A DNA stretch of 64,000 bases, from NCBI RefSeq assembly GCF_000972845.2, contig NC_040027.1:14251760-14315759 (forward strand). The letters run 5' to 3'. Positions 27,673 through 39,210 of this stretch are shown here, piece after piece. Every line of letters starts with the position of its first letter. Within the stretch, counting starts at the first letter, position 1. This DNA comes from Larimichthys crocea (taxonomy: Eukaryota > Chordata > Actinopteri > Sciaenidae). The notes under the pieces are model-generated. The model saw only the letters and a program-made list of their open reading frames with translations, had not been told where the DNA came from and did no database searches. Made by a program: the position numbers and the translations under genes.

Positions 27673-28651
27673 CTGCAGGACACAGATACTCTGTTAGTCC
27701 ACAAGCACTAACAAGAGTCATTAGCCACGCTCACCGATCAGGCACATTCATACGCTCACTGTGCTCACACCCTAAATGAGACATTTACTGCTGTTTAAAA
27801 AAAACTCCCAGCCAGAGTCAAACTGCAGGAGGCTCCATGTGGAAATGTCTGTGAGGCTGAAGCCAGAGCTTTGAGTTTCTTCCTGCTGGTGAGTCTGGAG
27901 GGGCAACAACTGGTTATTACTGCGTAACAAACAGACAAAATCTTAAATCGACGTGTTTGCTCTATTAAAGTGCAGCGTGTGAATCTTTTGTCTGACTCTT
28001 GCCTTCAGTTTGTTGTTTGAACTGGCACCTGTACAACTCATCGGTCTTTTTACAGAGTAATAAACACACAAACCATGTTGGCAATTTTACACACACACAA
28101 ATACAGACACATACATCTTACTTTATGGCATTTTATTCTCATTGTCTTTGACAGTCTCTCGGTCTCTCTCACACACACACACACTTTGAGAAATACAACT
28201 CTGTCTACCCGTGTCTCCCTGGTGACAAAATTCCTCTCTTGTTGAGCCCCTTCAGCTGAACTAATCTGCTTTGCTTTCTTTTGACCTTTATGTCTGCCAA
28301 ACTCTCTGTGTACTCACACTGGCACGGCTCTTTGACAATGTGACATGTTACTTCTTTTTTAGCCGGGCACGTAATGTCTCAGTGCCGCTTATCTGCCGGC
28401 GAGCGGCGGCTGACAGATTGGTTACTATGTAAGTCCATGAACTTTGCAGAGGAGAGATGGAAAAGCTATTTCGAGGCAGGTAAGAGAGGGATGATTCAGT
28501 CGTCTCGCTGAAAAGGTGAATCGGGGGACGGGCATGTACATTATGCCTTATACCTTCACGTCGTAATGAGCCGTGCAAGATGGTACATAACCGCTGCTGC
28601 TAATTATAGGGAGCTCACATGTCAGGAACAACAAACACTTAGGGAACATAC
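27673..28651 (-). other. LPP intron between the two LIM3 exons
   Basis: 979-base phase 0 intron, donor GTATGT, acceptor TCCTGCAG. It contains short CA-rich stretches (around 28090 and 28170) and nothing else I can name. Confidence 0.9.
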
Positions 28652-28772
28652 CTCACAGCGGTAACACTGCACGTGGAAGTCACGGTCCAGGGCCACGATA
28701 CGGACGGTCTCTTCCTGGCCCGGTGCTGGCATTATTGGCTCAGAGCACACACAGCAGCGTGGAGCGAACTTC
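28652..28772 (-). CDS. lpp: LPP exon encoding first part of LIM domain 3
   Basis: 121-nt minus-strand exon: the last base of the split Lys codon plus 40 codons. It begins KFAPRCCVC and ends FHVQCYRCE. It supplies the first zinc finger of LIM3 (C-C-V-C ... H-V-Q-C) and the first ligand of the second finger (Y-R-C). The linker [18 protein letters not shown] is the long insert typical of LIM3 in this family. The acceptor is TCTTTCAG and the donor GTATGT. It ends in phase 0, so LIM3 is split between this and the final exon, unlike LIM1 and LIM2, which each sit almost whole in one exon. Confidence 0.96.
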
Positions 28773-28880
28773 CTGAAAGAGAACCAAGGATAACAGAAAT
28801 CAGCTCCGCTTATTAACAATAACAAAACAGCAAAAACAGCAAAACTACACTAAGAATACAGATGTCGACTGACTAATCTG

Positions 28881-29142
28881 GGCACGTGGAGGTGCAGTGG
28901 TTAGCGCTGTCGCCTCACAGCAAGGGTACCCTGGCTTCATCCCACAGTCCAAAGACATGCAGGTTAATTGGTGAGTCTAAATTGGTCGTGGGTGTGAATG
29001 TGAGTGTGAGTGTTTGTTTGTCCCGATGTGGCCTGTGATGATGGATCTTGTGACTTTTCCGTCTCTCGCCCAAAGTCATTTGGGATAGGCCACCAGCTGC
29101 ATGCGACCCTGATAAGGATAAGTGGTTACAAAAAATGCATGA
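28881..29142 (+). mobile_element. tRNA-headed SINE-like repeat
   Basis: A-box-like TGGTTAGCGCTGT at 28898-28910 and a decayed B box GGCTTCATCCC at 28933-28943 are followed by the AAGACATGCAGGTTAATTGG and GCATGCGACCCTGATAAGG blocks common in fish genomes. It lies inside the LPP intron, antisense to the gene. Confidence 0.75.
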
Positions 29143-29190
29143 CTAGTCCTGGCTTGTGACCCTTAAAGTCTATCTGATCATTACGTATGT

Positions 29191-29493
29191 GGCGGCAGTA
29201 GCTCAGTCCATAGGGAACTGGCTTGGGGAACTGGAGGGCTGGTTAAAGTCCAGCATGGACCACAGTACAGTGTGGACTGGTAACCAGAGAGATGTCAGTT
29301 TCACCTCCTGGCCACTGCTGGTGAGCTGCACCAAACCCCTGACTGTTCCCAGAGCGCTGCTACATAGCTGCCCATCACTCCACCACATTTGCATGTCTAT
29401 ACGCCCTTTGTCTGTCTATGTGGTTACATTTTGGGCCTATACGTGTAAAACATAAGTGAATAAAGAATTTCCGCATTGAAGGATTAATAAAGC
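29191..29493 (+). mobile_element. tRNA-derived SINE, second family
   Basis: GTAGCTCAGTCCATAGGG at 29198-29213 is an A-box match and GGTTAAAGTCC at 29241-29251 a B-box variant. The element ends in AATAAAG-type short repeats near 29463-29492, typical of SINE tails. A 99-codon open frame over it is not a gene. Confidence 0.75.
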
Positions 29494-31233
29494 GAATCTT
29501 CCTTTTTCTTTGTTTTATTTCAATGATAGGTCAAAAAGGTCACCTAAGCGATCGGAAGAATGTATTATAAAGACAAATGCACAGGATGAAAGTATTTAAT
29601 TAAAGAAAGTAACTCTGGAAATGCCTTCAGCGGGAAGAGGTCTATCTAACAATAGGCTCAATGAGGATCTGAAAAACGAACTGAGTTTTCAGGTCGTGTC
29701 AGGTGACTGAAGGCTGAGCAAACACTTCTATTTCACATGCTGACTGAATGCTTGGGAATCAGGAAGTGATGGGGGTGTGTGTGGCTTTGGGGAACCACGG
29801 CCATTCTGTATTAGCCAGAAAAAAAAAAGAAAAAAAAAGCTGAAGCTCAGGCGGGAATATTCCTCGACACAAAGGGCTGCGCTGTTGAGGTCACACTTGT
29901 CATGTGGAATTAAAGAACAGCCCAGTGCAGCTACTCCACAAATAAAAAAAGCTGTGCACTCACACCAAGAACCAGCTGTTTACTTCTGTTTCCCTTCTGG
30001 TCACTGAGCAAACATTTCTGGTAAGGTGGTGGTTATGCAATCCGTGGATTGTGACACAATGACAGGAATTTACTATTAAATTCAGCTGCATCTCATAAAG
30101 CACTTCCCGAAAAGAAAACACCAAGATCCCATGTTGATTAGGTGGAATTTGTTCAGTCGTCAAAGGATTTCAAAGCAGCATTAGTTGATTTTAGCCACTT
30201 GGGGGCCGAGGAACAAGCTCTAAACACAACACTGGCATAATATCACCTTATGGAGTTGTTACCCAGGAGGCATAGAACAACATTAACATTCATTTGGAGT
30301 TGCGTTTCTATCCTTCAAATGGAGGATTGGCTCGTAGATGCGGCACAAATGGACAAAGAATCAGCTCAAGAGGAAAGATTTTTTGATTCACGAGGGCTTT
30401 AAAAGAAAAAAAAAACTTGCTGCATTGTTTGTATATTTGTCTTGTGTTCCAGTTGGTGTTCTTTCATATATCAATGTAATCTACCATAAGTCATAATATT
30501 ATACTAATAAGAACGCTTGGATAATTAAATGTGGTTACTACAATCAGTGATGTCACTAAAAAAGGTAAAAGGGTGTGCTGCAAACCCAAAGCCGAAATTA
30601 CCATGAGCATTCCTCGCCTCGTGGACCATTTCCTTGCCCATTTCCTTCCTTGACATTTGGCCTTGGGAGAAAGAACAGGTGCTCCCTACTCCTTTTGGAA
30701 ATTTCTCTTCTCAGATTAACATGGGAGTAGATTGGGCAGTAGGTGTGTGTTGAGGGCGAATCTTTGTGTTTGACGCCAAAACTATAAATCTGACAGCTTC
30801 CGCAGTGTTATCACTGCGACTGCCTCGAATTTTCCTACATTTGGAGCGGTACTAATGGTGGTTATAATATATTTAGTCAATACGAATTGTACAGCTATTT
30901 TAAAGGTTTTAAATTGGAGCAAGAAATCTGACATGTCCGTCAAATATTCACTCTCCTTTTGATCTGTCTCTGTAGCTGCTAAATACTCCATTATGTTCAC
31001 CTGCTAGTCGCTGTGTTTATCTGTTTCTTAACAGAGAATGACATGACTCAATCAAACAGTAAAGTTAGACGCCATACAACCAAAACAGTGGGCTGAAAGA
31101 TGCTAAAACGCGCTGAAGAGCTGAGGGGAACTTCAGAACTGTCACAATTCACTGTGGGTTCGTCACTGAGAGCACACGTTACATAAAGTCATTTGATTCT
31201 GATGTTAATTGCATGAAAACCTGAAGTACATAC

Positions 31234-31412
31234 TTGTGAAAGTCCTCGATGCAGTGGATGTGGTTGGAAGCGTCCACGGTGAAAGGGATGCCGTCCAGGC
31301 TGCGGTGGCACACCACGCAGGTGAAGCAGTGAGGGTGGTAGGCTTTCCCTGTAGCCCTCAGGATGCGCTCCATGATGGGCTTACTGCAGATGGTGCAGGT
31401 CTCAAGGGTGTT
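31234..31412 (-). CDS. lpp: LPP exon encoding LIM domain 2
   Basis: 179-nt minus-strand exon: 59 codons plus two bases of a split lysine codon. It starts Asn-Thr-Leu-Glu and carries the second LIM domain. Ligands are C-T-I-C, H-P-H-C, F-T-C, V-V-C, then C-I-E-D near the end. The segment SKPIMERILRATGKAYHPHC and the block SLDGIPFTVDA are near-identical to vertebrate LPP as I know it. The acceptor is GTCTACAG and the donor GTATGT follows ...GAC TTT CAC AA. The intron is phase 2 and restores Lys-Lys-Phe-Ala-Pro at the next exon. Third-position GC is high compared with the flanking AT-rich intron, as expected for a conserved coding exon. Confidence 0.96.
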
Positions 31413-32254
31413 CTGTAGACACAAACCCACAGACACCCACATGATTACACAACCAACCTGATGATGAATGTGGTGATACTGATGATTCATTTTCAAAGGC
31501 CCTTGTTTACAATTAGCACTCTGCTGCTAACAAATTTGAACCAGCATGACACATTTTTTTAGTTTTTTCCAGATAAAGTTTTTCTGCATTTCCTCCACAC
31601 TTTGTGATTTTTAACTTCCTGTTGACAGCGTTACACTTCAGGTGGCTCGGCTCCCACTCGTGCCAGTGCATCAAATAAATCCACACTCGGGACCTTTAGC
31701 TCGGCTGTCCTCAAATGCCTCCGAAGCTGAAGGAATCTGATTAGCACTCCTCTCGAAACACAAACACAGTCATTTTTCAGCTGCCCTCACCCACACTTCA
31801 TCCTCCCATATGCAAGAGTGTGAGCAGTAAATATTTCCACTTTGTGATGACTGCAGGTTTTCTGCAGCCAGCCGACTGGGCAAGCGGCCCGCGGGGGGAC
31901 GTGGCAGCCGCCTGCCTCTGACTTATCTGTGGCATCTCTCTTCTTAATATCTGCCGGGAGACGCCATTTGTTATTTCAATATTTCATAAATAACGACTGC
32001 CTCTCTAAACAGCAATGCAATTACGGGGGGTTGGATATATCATGTGAGGGTGATCGATGTGCGGCCTGATGTGGCTGTGTGCGTGCTGATGGGCCCTACT
32101 GTCACACTGCTTCTCGCTCAGGCATTTCCTGGATCTCAGCGTCTCACTGTTCTCCCCCCTTTTTTCTGCGCTTGGTTGGGCTAAAGAGTGCACGGTTCAG
32201 CTGTTCCCATTGGCTCCCACTGTAGTAGCAAGCTGCCTCAGTGTTTCCAAACAC

Positions 32255-32425
32255 AGCTCGGGGTGTGTAGCAACACTGCGCTGCGTCATCCGGCTGCCTC
32301 CCAGACGCACCGCCGGGCCCTGCCGTTTAAAACGACACTTCTGTGACCGCTCGGCCGAGGTAAACTCCCAGCCGTCCCCCTGTCCGGGGCTGCAAAGCAT
32401 GTGCAGTGGTATTTATAGCCTATAT
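32255..32425. promoter_or_regulatory. Intronic CpG-rich patch with TATA-like motif
   Basis: About 14 CpGs between 32258 and 32395, followed on the plus strand by TATTTATAG near 32410 and ATATGCTAATGAG, an octamer-like motif, near 32420. This would be antisense to LPP. The function is inference. Confidence 0.25.
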
Positions 32426-32699
32426 GCTAATGAGCAAAGCAGCTTTACGGACTGAGGTTCACTGAAACTACAATGTAAGAACGTTCCTGACACGAGGGGT
32501 CTTGGCTTTTGCTTCTGAGGCCTCCTCATAACACGATCATGCCTCACCGGAAGGTAAGAGGGCAAGAGATGAGAGCTTCTGATGTATGACTCGAGGCAGT
32601 AAAGAGGTGGTTTGAAAAATGGCCGTTTCTTCAAAGCACTCCTGGAGAGGCATTATTTCATGAAAAGCAATGTGTGCAGACAAGCTCTGCATTCTTATT

Positions 32700-32747
32700 T
32701 GTTCTTTCTTTCTATTTTTTTTTTCTCTCTCTCTCTTTTCTCTCCCC
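32700..32747. repeat. Polypyrimidine tract (T/CT-rich)
   Basis: Run of T and CT units on the plus strand, purine-rich on the LPP sense strand. Confidence 0.85.
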
Positions 32748-32911
32748 GCCTTGTCCAAGACGGTAATAGAAATAAACATTATTCCCAGGGCAACATTTGT
32801 GTACAAACAATGTCCATATTGCAATCCTGCTCGATCCTGGAAGTGGAATGAAGCCTTTAATGAGCTCGCTGCACTGAGCCCTTGAGGTTTGCCTCACGCA
32901 CGCACACACAG

Positions 32912-32947
32912 ACAGAGAGAGGTAGAGGTAGAGAGGCAGAAAGAGAG

Positions 32948-32987
<40 letters not shown>

Positions 32988-32990
32988 AGA
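32912..32990. repeat. Purine-rich (GA)n tract
   Basis: Imperfect GA/GGA repeats with a clean GA core at about 32950-32981. Confidence 0.9.
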
Positions 32991-35669
32991 ATATATTTGC
33001 AACCTGAGAATGTGAGTAAGATACCGGGGCCAAACAGGACTAAACCATCCTCAACTCTTACTCATCTGTCTGCTTTTCCACTTACTTATTCTCATCTGCC
33101 CTTCATGTGGGAATACCTTGCCCTTGTTTAGCTTAACTAGAGCATATGATTTCACAGCACACAGTTCCTCCGGGCCATTGTAATGAGTACAGTACTCAAA
33201 AGACAAAATTTCTCTCTTTCCTCTCTCATGGTAAGATTCTATGACCTCAATTCATTCATTCTGCTCAGCTTCTGTTGTTTTTTTTTAGTCACTCGTGACT
33301 CCTTTTATTTAGCATTAGGTAACATCTATTAGGCCCGTTACACAAATGTGGGTCTGATGTCAAAACAAGGGTTTGTGTTTGGGTACAACCTCCACAGATG
33401 GTTTAAGAAATTCTGCATAAATCACTTCATGCCCTCTCTGTCAGACATCCAGGTCCTTTGCAGTTTGCCACTAGAGGGCTGTATACGTCTGCAGATGTCC
33501 GGGTTTTGCTTTTCCCCTGACTAAATGTGATGTATTCAAGCATATGTATTCTTTTTTTTCCTTCTCTCCCTCATACATTTCTCTAAGTGTTTGCCCAGAA
33601 GGCTAAACAAATGTCTAGGCAGATGAGGTAAAGTGAATTTAGGTCAGACAGCCTCGCGCTGAACTGAGGGGTGAGCGGAGCGCGTTAAAAGTCAATTGTG
33701 GCCCCCTTTCCCTCATTGTAAGCCGTTTCCCTTTGCTACAAAGTGCTATCATGGCCTCACACCAAACACACTGATGCATCGCGCGGTCCGCTCCAGCTTC
33801 CCACTATTTCGCAACGGGCTCCCAAACAACGTTTGACACAGCTGTCTGTTGGAATGAAGAGTGCGATGACAAACAAAGCATGTAACAGGGAGTTAAGAGG
33901 TCCCATGTGCTCTGCTCTGAACATGAGACACGAGACCTGACGGAGAGAGAGACGAGAGGCAGAGACATGGATAGTCGAACATCACGCACAGAGAATCATG
34001 TCAGTGTCAGTTTGAGTTTTTTTATCTCAAAGACATTTAACGTGAGGGATAATTTGACTCATTTCTACAGCGGGTCGGCTTCTGATTTGTAACTTTATTG
34101 GATCAAACGACAAACTTACACACAGCACAACTGTCTTTTCTTTTAAACACAGGCTCAGGAGACTAAATGACATGATAAGAGTCATTTGCAGCTCATTAAT
34201 TTGCTAGTATCAGCCCAGACTGTTATCCTCAAATTGTTTTCTGATAACTATAATGTACTGTAAGACAAGAAAAGCAGCCAATCCTGACATTTTAGGAGCT
34301 GGAACCATCAAATGTGCAATTAAAAACGAACTATTAATCAATTGTGAAAATAGTTGTCCACTTCTTGTTATTAAAATACTGCTGCTCACCTATTTTTTTT
34401 GTTAAATTAGAACGGTTTGTGTCTTCACACACTCGGGAGGTCAAGGATTCACCCCCAATTAAAATATCACAATTAATTCAGACTATAGTTTGTATGTTTC
34501 CGTGTGAAACAATGCTGCAACAAAGACGTGTTCTCCGTGTTTGCGGATGAACCCGTAAACAGCTGGAAATCTGTTGTGGCATGCTGCTAAGTTTAAGCTG
34601 TTCGCCATCTCCTCTGACCGTATCGACAAAAATTTTACACCTATCTGTTCTTTTTTTTTTTTCTTCACATGGCCAAGTCAGGCTGACAGGAGGCAGGCTG
34701 GAGTTCAGCGAGACTGCACGCGATTTATGACCTGGCACGCTGAACTCGAGAGTGGGCCAAATTTACAGATGATCTGATTCAGTATGTGTGTCCAGGCCTT
34801 CACAGAATGTGCCTGTCGGTGCCAGGCCATGCTGTCTGAATTAACTACACCCTACTGAAGGTAGCTCGAACAAGAGCATGTTTTGAAAGAATGGTCTGAG
34901 AGCCACTGCTGCGTTTGGTTTCCTCTGCAGCGAACAAGAAGAAACTGACTCGGTCGTGAACTACGAGTCAAATCACTGACCCTCCTACTTCCTGAGGGAA
35001 GGTGTCTGCTGCGCACTTAATGAACCTTGACAAGCCGCCTCTCTCCCTCTTTTATTACTTAATATGGGTCAATCAAGCTGTACAAGAAATTATTTTGCCA
35101 ACAGATATATAATTATGTACTCAAGAACTTATTTTTCAGCAGGAAGTCCTTAGAACAGCAAGGATTGGGAAATAATAGAGATGAAGGAACTATGATTCAT
35201 AATGAGAGATACTACAGAGAATGTGAAAAGTCATAAACAAGCAGGAAATTAATTCATTCTTGCTGAGTAGGTGCAAAGACGGACACAACTCGCACGTCTC
35301 TATGATGGACGTATGGAAGTAAAAAGATTCATTCCCATGGATGTTACTTCCTCTAACTTTTCTCACGCTATAATCACTTTGAGTCACTTGGCGTGACGTG
35401 ATGGCGTGCATCATGTGATGATCCCTGAAGTCCCTGGAGTGCTGCTCCTCGGGGTTTTGGTCTGTACAATAAATAAGAAACTAGCCCCAGCAGCTGATTG
35501 GCTTCTTGGCTAGGTGTAGCGCCTTCCTGGACTCTCTTCCGGTTGCCTGGCAACCTCACAGTGATGACAAGACTCCAGTAAATCACTGCGCCCGACTAGC
35601 CACCGGCAGAAAACGCAACTTGTTGTATTTACACTTTGTTTTTTTGTTTTTTTAAGGTGCTGCGAGGCT

Positions 35670-35843
35670 GATTTGGTGCTTCCTTTAGACAGAGCCAGGC
35701 TACCTGTTTCCAGCCTTTATGTTAAACTGAGCTAACTGGCTGCTGGCTGTGAATGTTTGACACAGATAGGAGAGCGGTGTCAATCTTCTCATCCAACTCT
35801 CGGCAAGACGGCGAGAAGCAAAATGTTGAATTATTCCTTTAAA
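35670..35843. repeat. Dispersed repeat (CAGTCTTTATG / CGGTGTCAATCTTCTC family)
   Basis: Contains AGACAGAGCCAGGCTACCTG, CCAGCCTTTATGTTAAAC, GTGTCAATCTTCTCATCC and ends TGTTGAATTATTCCTTTAAA. The same ordered blocks occur at 44605-44731 and 47503-47630, and parts at 12252-12340 and 27211-27275. Confidence 0.65.
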
Positions 35844-36520
35844 CAAAGACTGACAGTTTCCGCAGTAACAAAAAAAGCTAATAAACTTCACACGTAGGAT
35901 TTATTTCAGTGCTTTTTATTTTTTATTGGGTTGCATTTTATTTTCAGGCACTCCTGTTATTTTGTCCTTCCTCTAAAAATACTACACAGTCTTCTCTTTA
36001 AAAGTGAAACACCTGCTGCTCGCTGAAGATCAAGAGGACTATTTAAGACCTGCTAAGCCTCACTTAACCTTCATTAAGATGCCTGAAAAACACTCGAGAC
36101 ATTTTACTTATTTCCAATGTCCATCTATTTATTTACAAAATCTCATTACGTACAAGCTTTGAGTCACTCCACAAAGGTCAGTATTCATGCCGCACCGTAT
36201 TTGTGCAGATTTCAAGGACTTTTTTTTTTACAGTAATTGGGAAGTTTTGGGAGCTACCTTGAGTGAGTTTAAAAACCATCTGACACAGCAAAAGACAGGA
36301 TTATTGTGGTCGGGGGTTAAAGAAGGAAAATGAACTTGTTTTCCACATTCTTAAGCCAAATCATGGAAGTCTTAGCCTGCCAGAAATCTGCTTTGGTCGA
36401 GGGAGGTTGGGAGCTCATTTAAATCTCCACACATTTGCGAAGGGATTGTGGGAGCACCACCCTTCCCTGATCTGTGGTCTGCTCAAGCCACAGAGGTGGA
36501 GAGGTCTGTGCGTAACGAAG

Positions 36521-36551
36521 TGTGTGTGTGTGTGTGTCTGTGTGTGTGTGT
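36521..36551. repeat. (TG)n microsatellite
   Basis: TG run with one TC interruption. Confidence 0.95.
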
Positions 36552-38189
36552 TTCCTTTCAGCTTGTTGAGTTCAGTGATCACGATCATCTCTCCCACCTC
36601 CTCCTGCGAAGGTTAACAAGCGAACAGCCCCCTGCCATTTCCACTCCCTGAGGTCCAACACACCCAAGACCCCCCGACACGATCTCATCCCCAGCCCTTG
36701 ATATCCAACATAAATTTGATTTTACATATCAGTGATTGCTTTCCAGTGACCGTCGCTCTCTTGCCATCCTGACTCTGCCCATCTGCCTGTGCAGTTTCAA
36801 AGCACATGAAGATATTTTAACATGATTTGGCTCCGTTTGTGTCTTCACTGCTGCCCGGATGCAAATGACGGAGGTGTGTGTGTGTGGTTTTTGTTTACAT
36901 GTAAGTGTGAGTGAGCATGTCACGCAGTAGAAAGTGATTCTTTTAACGGTTTTGGTAACTCTGAGGATCACTGACCTTGACACTATCAGCTGTATAATTC
37001 ACAGCGTTTGTGACACTCATCAGTGTGCACGCCAGACACTCACAACGAGTGAGCGCTAAGGTGTCTCTGACCTGGAACGGCCTTGCTTCCTCTGAGCGTA
37101 GGTCTGCCCCGCTCAGCTCGCCTCAGTCTGTCTGTGTAATAAATTCACACTGGGTTATGGATGACCAGTACGTGCAGGAATTGGGTGGCACTCAGCCAGC
37201 CGGAGCCTCCTCTCCTGTTGTTTTTTACATTTAGTTTCTATCTCTGCCCGGACGTTTTATGAGCAGCCATGAGATCCTTTTCAGCGGCAGCTGCTCAGCA
37301 CAGTGCAGGTTTCGCTTCTTTCATTCCTCAACATGCGGTTTGTCAAAAGTTACACAAAAAACTCCCAGCGTCAAAAGAGATTTCAATATTCATATATTCT
37401 ATTACACTTCAGCTGAGCGGCTTTATCGGTCCGCACACGTTTCTTATTTTGGCCAAGTGGTAATATGGGGCTGCAGCCAACATGAAGGGACAGGGCTGAC
37501 ACACAGATCATGCCTCGCTCAGGCCTTTCTTTACAGAATAAAAGGTGGCAGCGCGGGCCCCGATCTCTCTCTCCGGCTCAGCCAAAGTGGTTAGCCTGCC
37601 TGTCTGCCTCTCTGCCTTAAATTCAGCTCCGCAGCAGAATGTGACCCCTCTGGACTTTGGGCAATGTCTCCTGCTCTGGTTACAGAGAGAAACTGACAAA
37701 GACCCCGGCAGTAGTTCTCTCATGCCATGAGTTAGAGTGACATTGTGGTGGGTCAGCAGTGGGTCACAGATATTTTTCTCCTGCTCGCTCCTGGGGTGGC
37801 AGGCAGGAGGGGGGTCTGTGCTTAGACAAAAAACATGTTTTAGAGAGCCCGGTGTTCGGAATCACTCTCTGTTTTCCAATAACAATGCTGCTTTTCATTT
37901 ACTTGCTTGTAATGGATAGGACAGCTGCATTTCCTGTAGTGCGGATCAGTAATAAGAAATAATGACCTGCTTGAGTTTAGCAAGCTCACACCCAGCGTAC
38001 AGTGCAATTATACACACACATAATTGTCTTGGCAAGTCTGGAGACGTACTAAGATGTGAAATCCTATTCATGCAAGTGCTATCTAATTGGCTCACTCCTT
38101 TGAGGAATTAGACCGAGTTAATCACGTCTGAATATACAGAACTCAATTAGAACTCTGCGAGCTAATGCAGACAGCCATGAATATTTGAT

Positions 38190-38385
38190 GACGAAGTCAG
38201 CAGAAAGCCGTGCCGCTCTGTGTTCGCGAGCCCGCCTCAGACGACATGTAAAAACCGAGGGTGGGTGTATACCTGCCGCCGCCGCTCGCAGTGTGCGTGC
38301 CAGCTCTCCCGGTGTGAGCAGCAGCTGTGCAGCCGATCGCAGACTTGCGAACCCCGCCGGCGGTGAGCTGCAGCGCCGCAATGAT
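38190..38385. promoter_or_regulatory. Intronic CpG-rich cluster, possible promoter or enhancer
   Basis: I count about 20 CpG dinucleotides in under 200 bases, inside an otherwise CpG-poor intron. It includes GCCGCCGCCGCTCGC and CCCCGCCGGCGG. No TATA box is convincing. The function is inference. Confidence 0.35.
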
Positions 38386-38937
38386 GAGCAGGGGAGGGGG
38401 CCCCTGAACTCACCACGCTGGCTGCAAGTCTCCAGATCTGACTACCTGGATATCCATCACAGAGAAGTGACAGGTGTGTGGGTGGTGTGCAGTCATTTCT
38501 AATCAGAGACATATTACTGTCAGAGAAGCTACATTACAAAACTTTCTTCTGACTGGATGTGAGAGGAGCGATCAGGCTGTGATTGGTTGTATCCTATCGT
38601 ATTACCCCCTCTCCCTCTCTCTCAATGACAGCGGGGGCTTTAGGAAAGTTCTTGGGGATATCCCATTGTTAGGTGGGTACGATGTGCTGTGGAGGACATC
38701 CATCACCAGAAGCCCAAATACAGCTGGCACCATGCCTGTCGCCTCTGGGTGCTGCGCCACCCTCAGAAACTTCCCTTTGCTATCTAGATTGTGCGAATAT
38801 GATGCTTTTGAAGTCACTTGTAAAACTGAGTAAACAAGGGCAGCTTTTTTGTCTGATGTACCCCCACATCACTATCGGGATTAACCCCTTCATCAACACC
38901 ACCCGTCATGTTCCAGATGTCTGCATTTCCACCAGTG

Positions 38938-39210
38938 TTAAAGGTCCAGTGTGTAGGATTTAGGGTGCACATAACAATGTTTTCATTAGTGTATAAGCAT
39001 CTGAAAATATGCATATTTTTGTATTTATTACGTTACAATGAGACATCACAGGTCCTCTCCAACAGAGTCTTCCACGTTAAACCACTATGTTTCTACAGTA
39101 GCCCAGAATGGACAAACTAAAAAGTAGCTCCAGACAGGCCACCCATGCCATGGTCACCATAGTTTCCCCTACAACACTTGATGTCACTGAATCCTACACA
39201 GTGTTCCTTT
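38938..39210. mobile_element. MITE-like element with inverted ends
   Basis: The left end AAAGGTCCAGTGTGTAGGAT and the reverse complement of the right end, AAAGGAACACTGTGTAGGAT, match at most positions, about 270 bases apart. Non-coding. This is the best-preserved member of the family also seen at 4599 and 14175. Confidence 0.75.

Larger units (their letters stand above)
28773..31233 (-). other. LPP intron between LIM2 and LIM3 exons
   Basis: 2,461-base phase 2 intron. It contains two tRNA-headed SINE-like repeats in the same orientation (28881-29142 and 29191-29493), about 50 bases apart. The remainder to 31233 shows no further gene or structure I can identify. Confidence 0.9.
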
